Part shown: positions 36,131-44,952 of the stretch, piece by piece
Layout: each line of letters opens with the position of its first letter
Numbering within the stretch: the first letter of the stretch is position 1
NCBI GenBank assembly: GCA_030666795.1
Contig: DAOUXC010000002.1
Location: 1-44,952 of the forward strand
DNA length: 44,952 nt
Direction of reading: 5' to 3'
Origin: Desulfobacteraceae bacterium
GTDB taxonomy: Bacteria; Desulfobacterota; DSM-4660; Desulfatiglandales; Desulfatiglandaceae
Position numbers and translations under genes: made by a program
The notes under the pieces: generated by a model
The model's database searches: none
Told to the model about the DNA's origin: nothing
The model's input: only the letters and a program-made list of their open reading frames with translations

Positions 36131-38227
36131 TTAAGTTCCGGGACCGGTCCGTAAATCAATCTCGCAGTCTCTTATCAATTTTTCAGCCTTTTCCTTCATA
36201 TCAAGGGCGAAAGGATCCCCCTCCTTCAAACCGTTCTCAATCCCGTCCAGTATATCATAATATAAATTCCAGGCCTTTTTCTCCGCCAGGTATCTCTTTT
36301 TTAACAAATCCGGTTTGTTACGTAACTCTTTGATGATCCTGTGCAAACGGTCTGTTCCCATTTGCAGCAATTCAAAACCGTCACCGGGTTTACCCTCATT
36401 GAAAGACAGGGCCCCTTGCAGTGCCAGGCGCAGATATACCAATGTAAAAGGTATGTGGGAGACAAAACAGCCGGTAAAGGGATCAATACAGCGCTTTGTT
36501 TTTTCAACAGGCCAGGATAACGCTTCGGCATAATGAGAAAACATAAGGACACGAACGTAATCACCGATCAACTTTCCCGTGTGGGCGGACTTGATTGCTT
36601 CTATTGCAAAGTCTTCCTTGTCATGACGCATAATGAGTCCGTCTTTATGGACATATCTCAAATTTTCCCTTGATTCCTGAAATAAGACGGACAAGATGTA
36701 AGCCTGGTCCTCTGCTCGGCCAATAAAACCGGGAGTAAACGGCCGATGTCTTCTCAGGCTTTTGACAAGGATACCACAGGTACCTCCGGTCACGTGGATA
36801 CGCTGAATACACCGGTCATGTCCGTTAAGAAGACCGTTTCCGTACCTGGTCATCATTTCGGCCTCTGTGGAAAGGGACTGCGGAAGACGGCTGAAAAAGA
36901 TCCACTCATCCCCCTTGATAACTTCATCAGGAAAAATGACGTCGGGCGTAAAAAGGGAACGGGATATGTCTTCCCGGTTGACCAATGCCCCTGCGATCAT
37001 CCCCAATTCTACCCGTCTACCATCCCCGTCTTCCCCCTGTGCACCCCACAGAGGTGTCTTGAAATGGTCCAGCGCTGATAATCGACTCTCTTTTACTAAT
37101 TCTTTTTGAGGAAAAACCTGATCAAGATCTATTTTAAAGGTGGCCTTGATGCAGGGATCCAAAAAAACCTGCCAGAATGCCGCTATCGCCTTGAGAAGGC
37201 TGTAATGCCTGCCGTATTCTCCGTCTACACCAATGATCTCATGAAGGAGGCTGTCATCCCCAAGACCAAAAAAATGTCCGGCAGCGGGCACGAATATTTC
37301 ATTTACCAGTCTCAAAGTGTCGGATTCGGTCAGGGCGTAGATTCGGAGATGATGAAGACCGTCCACATCCTTAAACATCTCCTCAAGACAGGCCTTTGCC
37401 ACATCCTGAAGCCCTTCATGGGTCACCGAAACGGAGAGGACACAATGGACTTTCGCGTCTTTTTCAACTGTTCCCAGCTCTTTTTCAAACGCTATAGCGT
37501 CATTCAGACCCTTCAGTCCGTATATGACCTCATTTTTATCAGGAGCAACACCTATCGGGATCGGGTGATCATACCAGTAAAGCTGACGTTCGTCTTTTAT
37601 CCGCTTCAGGCTCTCCTTCAGTCTGTCGGAAAGGGCCAGATCGTCAATAGGCCTGGCAGACAAAGGTAGCGTTAAAAGAACATTTGAGGTAAATAATATC
37701 TCTCTGGCAGGTTCATGAATGGGATCGGGATTCAAACTGTGAATTTGTATGCTTCTCTTTTTGCGCAGTGCCTCAATTTTTTTCGCCCTGTCATCAAACA
37801 GAGAGACCCCCTCCGGGAACAAGACCCTCCAGACCATGTAAATAGTCTCCAGGCGGTTCAAGAGGTTCTGTGGCTTTCCGATCCAGGCATATAATTTGTT
37901 CAGGTCTTTCCTGAAATCAGCGTCCCCGGTATACCTTTTCTCAATCTCATCACGAACAAGGGCCAATCCGTCACGATAAAATTCAATTGCGTTCTTAAAG
38001 GTGAGCTGTTTTTCCTGATCCTTGATAAAATTTTCGGCATGGGAATAAAAGGGGTGGGATTTCCCGCATAGGGAGATAAGGAAGGCTGAGTTTAAATTCC
38101 TGATCGTTGACTCGGGCGTCGTCTCCTCGGGACGGAATTGATCAACAATATCAAGTCCCGTCAAGGGGTCCTGTTCTCCTGTCTTGCTGATCAAGGCCCT
38201 GATTATCGCTTCAAATTTTTCATTCAT
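36131..38227 (-). CDS. Large uncharacterised protein with GT-A glycosyltransferase-like motifs
   Basis: 'TFKIDLDQVFPQKEL' (DxD-like), 'GGTCGILVKSLRRHRPFTPGFIGRAEDQAYILSVLF' (ED-like); likely start MNEKFE at 38227. Confidence 0.6.
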   Translation of the reverse strand: MNEKFEAIIRALISKTGEQDPLTGLDIVDQFRPEETTPESTIRNLNSAFLISLCGKSHPFYSHAENFIKDQEKQLTFKNAIEFYRDGLALVRDEIEKRYTGDADFRKDLNKLYAWIGKPQNLLNRLETIYMVWRVLFPEGVSLFDDRAKKIEALRKKRSIQIHSLNPDPIHEPAREILFTSNVLLTLPLSARPIDDLALSDRLKESLKRIKDERQLYWYDHPIPIGVAPDKNEVIYGLKGLNDAIAFEKELGTVEKDAKVHCVLSVSVTHEGLQDVAKACLEEMFKDVDGLHHLRIYALTESDTLRLVNEIFVPAAGHFFGLGDDSLLHEIIGVDGEYGRHYSLLKAIAAFWQVFLDPCIKATFKIDLDQVFPQKELVKESRLSALDHFKTPLWGAQGEDGDGRRVELGMIAGALVNREDISRSLFTPDVIFPDEVIKGDEWIFFSRLPQSLSTEAEMMTRYGNGLLNGHDRCIQRIHVTGGTCGILVKSLRRHRPFTPGFIGRAEDQAYILSVLFQESRENLRYVHKDGLIMRHDKEDFAIEAIKSAHTGKLIGDYVRVLMFSHYAEALSWPVEKTKRCIDPFTGCFVSHIPFTLVYLRLALQGALSFNEGKPGDGFELLQMGTDRLHRIIKELRNKPDLLKKRYLAEKKAWNLYYDILDGIENGLKEGDPFALDMKEKAEKLIRDCEIDLRTGPGT

Positions 38228-38423
38228 ACCTTTTTGTTTCATATGGGAGGCTGAGGGAAAAAACGCTTCTGATTGGTTACGCTCATCCTTCTTCTCTGCG
38301 ACGTACATGCGATCGGCGCAAGGCGCACGGAGAGAATCGTCGATCACATCTTTTTGGGCACGTGCTTTTCCCTGCGCCCTGTGCCTTGCGCCTTTGGCCA
38401 ATCTCAATTATACCGGCAGGCTT

Positions 38424-39047
38424 CTAAAAGGCCTTCACCACATAACGGCGCTCAATAAAATTCAGGGGGTCCAGCAACGTCATCGCATCCGGAGCGCCTA
38501 TTGTCTCCCAGTCAAGCCGGTCATATGAGATAGGATTGAATATCCATCCGACCGAGATGTGCAAATGAGTGGAAATGCCGGCTTTTGACGTGCCCGCGTC
38601 AGCCAGAGTCGCGATGACATCCCCCTGTTTGACCAACTTGCCCACATGAATACTATCATATGGGTTTGTGTGACCATAAATAGTACAAAATTTTTTATTG
38701 TCGCTATCCGCGAAATCATGTTCCATTATCACGGATCTGCCTAAGAAATCATTGAGGATCGAGACAACCACCCCGTTGTACATTACCGGGACTCTTGTTT
38801 TTTTATCAAGACGAAGGATCTTGTCCCGTTGATCCCTGTATAGAAATAAATCCAAACCCTCGTGAGGTCTATTTCTCTTACCCTTCTTATCTCCCCACCA
38901 TTTTTCAAGCTCACGGAATAGCATTCCGGGATAAAAGATCCATTCCTCAAACCCGTACTCCTCCAGGGAATTTTCCCGCACAAGGAATTCCGTGAATCGT
39001 GTTTTACTTAAAGGTAGAGTCATTTTTTCTAAATAGTGCCCATCCAT
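38424..39047 (-). CDS. M23-like peptidase domain protein
   Basis: 'GRSVIMEHDF....CTIYGHTNPYDSIHVGKLVKQGDVIATLADAGTSKAGISTHLHISVGW'; alternative start MTLPLSK at 39023. Confidence 0.8.
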   Translation of the reverse strand: MDGHYLEKMTLPLSKTRFTEFLVRENSLEEYGFEEWIFYPGMLFRELEKWWGDKKGKRNRPHEGLDLFLYRDQRDKILRLDKKTRVPVMYNGVVVSILNDFLGRSVIMEHDFADSDNKKFCTIYGHTNPYDSIHVGKLVKQGDVIATLADAGTSKAGISTHLHISVGWIFNPISYDRLDWETIGAPDAMTLLDPLNFIERRYVVKAF

Positions 39048-39214
39048 AAATGAAAAAAGGGACCTTGCAGGTGTCCAACTCAGAAATGAGCAATTTTTTA
39101 CAAGATCAAGGAAGTCAAGGGTTTAGGCGGAGGCGTACATATGGTACGCCGCACAACTAATCCCGCAGACTGACGCTGGGATTGTGAAAAAGGGCCATTT
39201 CTGGATGGACACTA
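39034..39214. mobile_element. MITE-like element with terminal inverted repeats
   Basis: TAGTGCCCATCCATAAATG (39034-39052) versus reverse complement of CATTTCTGGATGGACACTA (39196-39214): 17/19; internal GGCGTAC-ATATG-GTACGCC and AATCCC/GGGATT hairpins. Confidence 0.65.
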
Positions 39215-39219
39215 AATAA

Positions 39220-40038
39220 TTATCTTCCCACTTTCAGTCTACTCGCATATACCCTGGGAAGACCCGCATCGATTATTTTGTCGGCGGTTTTCTCGAAGTC
39301 GTATTCAATTCTGTAATAGGACAACATTTTTCTTTTTGTGTCGCAGACCAGATAGCATGCTCTCGGGTCTCCATCTCTCGGTTGACCCACTGAACCGACA
39401 TTCACCATCCACATTTCCTCTTCCGGCGGATGAAATGTATAGGATCTTTTACTCTTCTTAAAATGAGGAATGGCAATTTCAATTGCACCGATGCCATAGT
39501 CGGATTTAACAATAAGGGGTTCGTGTGAATGGCCAAAAAACACAAGCGGTATCTTCCTTTTTCTCATATAGTCGAATTCTCTTACAGCCACATTTCTTGT
39601 TTCGGCAATTTCCGGTCCAACAATATATTCAAAGAGCTCCGGTTTGCTTAATGTGCTGTGGGTCATTCCCACATGGGGAAGACGGCTTGGCATCATGGCA
39701 AAGCCCGCCTTCTTGAAAAAAGGTGATTCATCCACATCCACATTATGATTCTTCAGTTCATCAATTGTCCAGTATGTCGCTTTTATAGCATTTTCGCTGC
39801 TGAATACCTCCTCGAAATTCAGGATACCCATTAAAGCGGCCTCATGGTTGCCGATTATGGACCTGATGCCTCTTTGCTCCAGTTTTTCCAGAACCTGAAC
39901 CGGGCTTGGGCCGTAGCCCACGTTGTCACCAAGAGAATATATCTTGGAAATATTTTTCTGTTTTTCTATATCCCCCAGAACCGCCTCAAAGGCCTCAAGG
40001 TTACCATGTATATCCGCAATGACAGCTATCCTCGCCAT
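39220..40038 (-). CDS. Metallophosphoesterase
   Basis: 'IAVIADIHGNLEAFEAVL', 'YSLGDNVGYGPSP', 'IIGNHEAAL', 'FFGHSHEPLI', 'VNVGSVGQPRDGDPRACY'. Confidence 0.93.
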   Translation of the reverse strand: MARIAVIADIHGNLEAFEAVLGDIEKQKNISKIYSLGDNVGYGPSPVQVLEKLEQRGIRSIIGNHEAALMGILNFEEVFSSENAIKATYWTIDELKNHNVDVDESPFFKKAGFAMMPSRLPHVGMTHSTLSKPELFEYIVGPEIAETRNVAVREFDYMRKRKIPLVFFGHSHEPLIVKSDYGIGAIEIAIPHFKKSKRSYTFHPPEEEMWMVNVGSVGQPRDGDPRACYLVCDTKRKMLSYYRIEYDFEKTADKIIDAGLPRVYASRLKVGR

Positions 40039-40254
40039 TCATGCCCTCCATTATCGACTAACGCCGCTAATTATTGAGCTATTACGGTTTTGTTGAATTA
40101 CATTAATTATTCCGAATTTAATCATGTCATGTGCTAATGTAACACAATAATAGTGAAAAGGCAAGGATTTTTGGATAACGCCTGCTCAATTGGAGATAAC
40201 CCTTTTATTTTGCCTTAATTGACTATAATCGGGAGATGATCCGAATTTCTAAGC

Positions 40255-43200
40255 CTATGAATGATCCGGGTGGCGAAGGATTTTTGCCCTCAGGACTGCG
40301 AAAACATTATGCACATCCTCCAAGATCACATACCCGCACGGGACCAGAAGAAGAGTGATACCGGTGGCGAATAGCACACCGAAACCCAGGCTCACGGCCA
40401 TGGGGATGAGGAACTGAGCCTGGAAGCTTCTTTCAAGTAGCATAGGGGTGAGACCTGCAAAGGTAGTCAAAGAGGTGAGTATGATGGCCCTGAATCTCAT
40501 GCCTGCCGCTTTTGTGACCGCCTCCCGGGAATTGAACCTTTCACCGCGTATCCTGTTCGTGGCATGGATCAGGACCAGCGAGTCATTGACAACGACTCCG
40601 GCCAGACCCACCATACCGAAAAGACTCAGTATGCTGATGTTAAAGCCCATGATCAGGTGCCCGAAAAGGGCCCCGACTACTCCGAACGGGATTGCACCCA
40701 TAACGATAATAGGCTGGGTAAAGGACCTGAAGGGAATGGCCAGGAGGGCATAGATACAGAAAAGTGCTATTCCGAAACCCCTGATGACATCGGACAGGGA
40801 TTCTTTCTGTTCCTTGCCCTCACCCTCAATGCTGTACCTGAGGCCGGGATAAAGGCTTTCAAGGTCGGCCAGGAAACCCTCCTCCAAGACCGTCCTTACT
40901 TCATTGGCGTTGGTCTTTGTCTCATCCACGTCCGCGGTCACCTTTATGACGCGAAGACGCTGGGCGCGCTGGATAGAGGCATACCCCTGCTCCATTTTCA
41001 CCCGGGCCACCCGGCTGAAGGGCACCTCTGTGCCGTCCGGCGTTCGAATGCGCATCTCTTCCACATGTCCCAGGGATCGGCGCTCAGAGTCAGGATACCG
41101 CACCAGGACCTTTACCTCGTCCTTATCCCGCTGCAGACGCAGGGCCTCGGCACCGTAAAATGCGTGCCTCACCTGCTGTGCCAAATCATTGAGGGTCAGA
41201 CCCAGGCTGCGCGCCGCCGGTTTGAGGTCGAGCTGCATTTCCTTTTTTCCAGGCAGGAAGCTGTCACTCACGTCAAAGACCCCGGGATATTCCTTGAGTT
41301 CATCCTTGAGTTCATCCGCGGCCGCAAGTAACTGATCGTGGTCGTCTAATGAAAGATGGACCTCCACGGGATTTCCCGCGCTGAACAGCTCACTCTGAAA
41401 GGTGACTGATTCCGCGTCCGGGATCAAACCCACCTTCTCGCGCCAGAGTCTGACCAGCTTAAGGGCGCTCACATCCCGCTTCTCACCTTCGAGAAGTTGC
41501 ATGAAGACCTGCCCCAGGTTTCCGCCATACTGGGCCGACCCGGCAGAAGGGCCGTGACCTCGCGTGTGAAGCCCTGTAAGCGCTATGCTGTGCTCAAGGA
41601 GGGAAGGAGCGTCCTTGGACCGCCTGCGGTCCATCTCCAACAGGATTTCCTTGCCCGCCCTCTCCACATAATTGATCACCTCCGCCGTTCTTTTTGTCGG
41701 GGTCCCGGCAGGCATTGTCAGCGAACAGATCAACACATCACTCTCAACCTTGGGAAAAAAGGTAAACTTGATCAACCCCCCTTTCCATGCCCCATAGCTC
41801 AGAAGGAGTACCGCTATACCCAGGGCCACGGTTGCGTAACGCCAGCGGACGCAGAAGTTCACAAACTTTGCGTATGGCCCGTTGATGAACCATTTGAGCC
41901 ACCGCGACGTGCGCTTTTCCCTTTTGGGGCGTTTCCTGCGACCTGAACTTCCACTCATACCACCCGCTAAATGGGACGGTAGTATCATCAGGGATTCCAC
42001 AAGGGAGCCTAAAAGAACCAGGATCACCACTATGGGCATGTTGCGCATGATTTTTCCCATGTTGCCCGTGCCGAGCAGCAGGGGCCAGAAGGCTACCACA
42101 GTGGTCAATACCGCGAAAATCACGGGCTTGCCGACCTCCACGGCACCTTCCACCGAGGCCAGGAGCGGTCTCAGCCCGTCTTCTCTCTTTCGAAATATAT
42201 TTTCTCCGACGATTATGGCGTCATCAACAACGATACCCAGCACCATAATAAATGCGAACAGTGAAACCATGTTGATGGAAACATCAAACTGCGGCAGGAT
42301 CCACAGCCCGGCCAGGAAGGAGATGGGAATCCCCAGGGTGACCCAGAAAGCCAATCGGATGTCTAAAAATATTCCCAGAAGGATGCTTACCAGGATGAGC
42401 CCGAACGCCATGTTTTTCAGCAGCAGATTTATGCGGCTCCGGAGAATCTTGCTCATGTCCTGATAGATGCCGATACCCACCCCCTTTGGAAGACCGGGTC
42501 TTATTTTCTCAGCGTAACTCTTGACCGTATCGGACACGGTGAGGGCGTTCTGATCGGCCACCCTGAAGACCTGAATGACAGCAGCGGGTTTGCCCTGGAA
42601 TCGGGCCATGAGGTCCACATCTTCAAATCCGTCGCTAAGTAAGGCAATCTGCCCTAAAGTAACCTTGCTGCCGTCGGGCCGTGTAATGACGGCCACGTCC
42701 CGGTAATCCGCCGCATAGTAACGCCTGCCCTTGGTGCGGATCAGGATCTCACCCCCGGAGGTCTTGACGTTGCCCGCGGGAAGATCAAGGCTGGCCCTTT
42801 TCACTGCATCGGCCACCTTACTCAGGGTAAGCCCATAGCGGCGCAGGGTCTTCTCCGATATCTCCACATGGATCTCCCCCTCCCTGATACCGAAGACGTC
42901 CGCTAAGGTGATACCGGGCAAATTGGTGATCTCGTCTTTTAACTTTTCCGCAAGGTACTTGATTGTCGCTTCGTCCGCGTCACCATAGACGGCCAGGCTT
43001 ATGACCTGAGTTCGGCGCGTTACCTCACGCACCACAGGTTTTTCGGCCTCTTCCGGAAAGGAAGTGATACGGTCCACTTCGGCCTTTACCTCGTCCAGCA
43101 GGGTCTTCAGGTCCCAATCCTTCATCACCTCTATCACAACCGTGCCCACATTTTCCCGGGCAGTGGAATCAATCCGCTTGATACCGGCCAGGCCGGCCAC

Positions 43201-43413
43201 GTTCTCCTCTATCCGGCGTATAATGGCCTCTTCCACTTCGGCAGGTGAAGCGCCCCTGTATTCGGTGGTGACCGTTATCCGGTCCAGGGAGAACTCGGGG
43301 AATACCTCCAGTTTCATTGTGAGACCGGTGACGGCCCCCGCTAACAGGAGAAAGATCATCAGCAGATTGGCGGCAACATGATTTTCGGCGAACCAGGCGA
43401 CAATGCCTTTCAT
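40255..43413 (-). CDS. RND-family efflux transporter permease (AcrB/HAE-like)
   Basis: 1052 aa; 'VTTEYRGASPAEVEEAIIRRIEENVAGLAGIKRIDSTARENVGTVVIEV', 'GIVVDDAIIVGENIFR', 'GLAGVVVNDSLVLI'. Confidence 0.95.
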   Translation of the reverse strand: MKGIVAWFAENHVAANLLMIFLLLAGAVTGLTMKLEVFPEFSLDRITVTTEYRGASPAEVEEAIIRRIEENVAGLAGIKRIDSTARENVGTVVIEVMKDWDLKTLLDEVKAEVDRITSFPEEAEKPVVREVTRRTQVISLAVYGDADEATIKYLAEKLKDEITNLPGITLADVFGIREGEIHVEISEKTLRRYGLTLSKVADAVKRASLDLPAGNVKTSGGEILIRTKGRRYYAADYRDVAVITRPDGSKVTLGQIALLSDGFEDVDLMARFQGKPAAVIQVFRVADQNALTVSDTVKSYAEKIRPGLPKGVGIGIYQDMSKILRSRINLLLKNMAFGLILVSILLGIFLDIRLAFWVTLGIPISFLAGLWILPQFDVSINMVSLFAFIMVLGIVVDDAIIVGENIFRKREDGLRPLLASVEGAVEVGKPVIFAVLTTVVAFWPLLLGTGNMGKIMRNMPIVVILVLLGSLVESLMILPSHLAGGMSGSSGRRKRPKREKRTSRWLKWFINGPYAKFVNFCVRWRYATVALGIAVLLLSYGAWKGGLIKFTFFPKVESDVLICSLTMPAGTPTKRTAEVINYVERAGKEILLEMDRRRSKDAPSLLEHSIALTGLHTRGHGPSAGSAQYGGNLGQVFMQLLEGEKRDVSALKLVRLWREKVGLIPDAESVTFQSELFSAGNPVEVHLSLDDHDQLLAAADELKDELKEYPGVFDVSDSFLPGKKEMQLDLKPAARSLGLTLNDLAQQVRHAFYGAEALRLQRDKDEVKVLVRYPDSERRSLGHVEEMRIRTPDGTEVPFSRVARVKMEQGYASIQRAQRLRVIKVTADVDETKTNANEVRTVLEEGFLADLESLYPGLRYSIEGEGKEQKESLSDVIRGFGIALFCIYALLAIPFRSFTQPIIVMGAIPFGVVGALFGHLIMGFNISILSLFGMVGLAGVVVNDSLVLIHATNRIRGERFNSREAVTKAAGMRFRAIILTSLTTFAGLTPMLLERSFQAQFLIPMAVSLGFGVLFATGITLLLVPCGYVILEDVHNVFAVLRAKILRHPDHS

Positions 43414-44654
43414 TGGCTATTTCTCCCTTTTCCCGATACATCCCTGACTACCATACCGTCAGTGATCGCCTTAAGCGAGGTAATGACCACCCTTTCTCCA
43501 TTTTGAAGGCCTGACCTGACCAATACACGCTCTCCCTGAATACGGCCCACATCCACCTTTCGAAAGCTCAGCCGACCGTCCTTGGTAACGACCCAGACCA
43601 CATGGCCCTCGTGCAGGGCTGAACGGGGAATAATCGCTGCGTCGGACATTCTGCGGCCTTTAATATCGACAGTGACAAAGAGACCGGCGGCCAGAGGCGG
43701 TTTTCCGGCATAGGGTTTGTTAACCCTTACAACCACATTAATCATTCGTGTCCGTTCATCCAGTTTTCCTTCAGCCCGCACCACCTCCCCTTGCCAGGAC
43801 ATGTCCTGTCCGGCGACACGGGCCCGGACCGTCACAACGGAACCGGGCACATTACCGGAAGTGAAACCCGGCACATTGAACCAGAATAAATCCCCGTCTT
43901 CCAGGGGGAGGACAATCTCCGCCGCATCAGTGGAATATAGGACGGCCAAGGTCTGCCCGGGTGAGACATATTGGCCTATGTCCACATTTTCCTGACTCAC
44001 CCTGCCATCGAATGGCGCAGTAAGCTCGGTCCGTTCCAGGCTTAACAGGGCCTTTCTAAGGTCGGCCCCATCGGCCTCCACCCTGGCCCTGGCCGCGGCC
44101 AATTGCGGCTCCTTAATCACTAATGGGGGTGGTTTTTTGTTTGTCCTGGAGCCACCCTGACGGTGCAGGTACCATTCCTCGCTGGCCGCGGCGGACTCTT
44201 CCTCCTGAAGCCTCAATTTACTTTCCGAGTCCTTAATTTTTGCTTCTGCCAGGGTAACGGCCAGCCGGTAATCCTCCGGGTCTATACGCAGTAATGTGTC
44301 GCCCTTTTTAAATTCGCCCCCATTGACCAGGGAGGGAGAAACAAAAATCATCTTGCCACCCACTTGAGGCACCAGGTTGATTTGCTGCAAGGGTCTCACC
44401 GTACCTTCACCCGTTATCCGTACCCATTGTGGTCCGGTTTCAACACCTATGGTCCTGACCATGGGTACAGGCACGGCAGGTTTAAGTTTCTTGAGTTGTG
44501 TTTTGCTTGCCATCAATCTGTTCATGCCCAGAGCGCCCAAAGCGATCAGGGCTATAGGAATAACAAATTGCAGAAGTCGTCTCTTTTTCCTGGTCATGGC
44601 TTTTGACTCTCTATTTTTATCCATTCGTAATTTCCCTTTATTGTGTCTGATCAC
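43410..44654 (-). CDS. RND efflux periplasmic adaptor subunit (HlyD/AcrA-like)
   Basis: N-terminal TM; 'GTVRPLQQINLVPQVGGKMIFVSPSLVNGGEFKKGDTLLRIDPEDYRLAV', 'LTAPFDGRVSQENVDIGQYVSPGQTLAVLY'; 4-bp overlap with the permease. Confidence 0.95.
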   Translation of the reverse strand: MIRHNKGKLRMDKNRESKAMTRKKRRLLQFVIPIALIALGALGMNRLMASKTQLKKLKPAVPVPMVRTIGVETGPQWVRITGEGTVRPLQQINLVPQVGGKMIFVSPSLVNGGEFKKGDTLLRIDPEDYRLAVTLAEAKIKDSESKLRLQEEESAAASEEWYLHRQGGSRTNKKPPPLVIKEPQLAAARARVEADGADLRKALLSLERTELTAPFDGRVSQENVDIGQYVSPGQTLAVLYSTDAAEIVLPLEDGDLFWFNVPGFTSGNVPGSVVTVRARVAGQDMSWQGEVVRAEGKLDERTRMINVVVRVNKPYAGKPPLAAGLFVTVDIKGRRMSDAAIIPRSALHEGHVVWVVTKDGRLSFRKVDVGRIQGERVLVRSGLQNGERVVITSLKAITDGMVVRDVSGKGRNSQ

Positions 44655-44715
44655 CTAATTTTTAAAAACCACTATTCATTCAGGGAGTAGTGGAAATAAT
44701 AAAAAATCCAAATAG

Positions 44716-44945
44716 CAAATTCCAAATGACAAACAAATTCCAATTAACGAAATTCAAAACTCCAAACAATTTTTGCACATCGTTTATATAGATCGTTTTT
44801 TTACGCTTTTGCTTTCAGTAATGGCTTTAGCCGTTGATTAAACAGATGACCTATCCCGCCCTGCCTCTGCGCCGCAATACTAAGGGGGCGGGTGGGAACC
44901 AAGTCATTTTTTGGTCATTGGATATTGGGATTTATTTGGAATTTG
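44716..44945. repeat. MITE-like AT-rich element at the window edge (possibly truncated)
   Basis: CAAATTCCAAAT (44716-44727) and its exact reverse complement ATTTGGAATTTG (44934-44945), plus nearby CAAATTCCAA-type reiterations. Confidence 0.45.
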
Positions 44946-44952
44946 GTGCTTG

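Noticed and set aside
36131-38407. Full 758-aa ORF start at 38407
   Set aside because: The first 60 residues come from an inverted GCGCAAGGC/GCCTTGCGC-rich stretch typical of intergenic repeats; MNEKFE at 38227 (or MKQKG at 38242) is more plausible.

Overview
The window looks like a chromosomal segment from a Gram-negative bacterium, possibly a deltaproteobacterium (Desulfobacterota-like by gene content; this is inference). It has three blocks. Block 1 (about 0.4-14.3 kb, higher GC, almost all + strand) runs: stand-alone Cache-like sensor, NarX-type histidine kinase, NarL-type regulator, intrinsic terminator, short solute-binding-like protein, TRAP DctM-like permease, unannotated 53-aa membrane protein, M14/aspartoacylase-like hydrolase, DUF6305-like protein, C45 Ntn-hydrolase, serine beta-lactamase-like hydrolase, then pgsB-pgsC-pgsW (poly-gamma-glutamate-type ligase system). 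I regard this as the most likely under-described system: a putative sense/make/cleave/import pathway for a gamma-glutamyl-type polymer that lacks PgsA. Block 2 (about 15.6-32.5 kb, AT-richer, accessory-looking) has metallophosphoesterases, bacteriohemerythrin, a GH18 protein with a beta-sandwich-like domain nested inside the barrel and two BACON-like repeats, three class-III nucleotidyl cyclase multidomain proteins, a YdjM-like hydrolase, an integrase frameshifted at a 9-A run, a short leader ORF before one cyclase, and a family of degenerate dispersed intergenic repeats. Block 3 (about 32.6-44.7 kb, - strand) has two paralogous MBL-fold proteins flanking FHA/hypothetical/CobU, a large glycosyltransferase-like protein, an M23 peptidase with a MITE-like element at its 5' end, a metallophosphoesterase and an RND efflux pair. 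No rRNA, tRNA or CRISPR array was recognised. All assignments come from reading the sequence; no searches were run.
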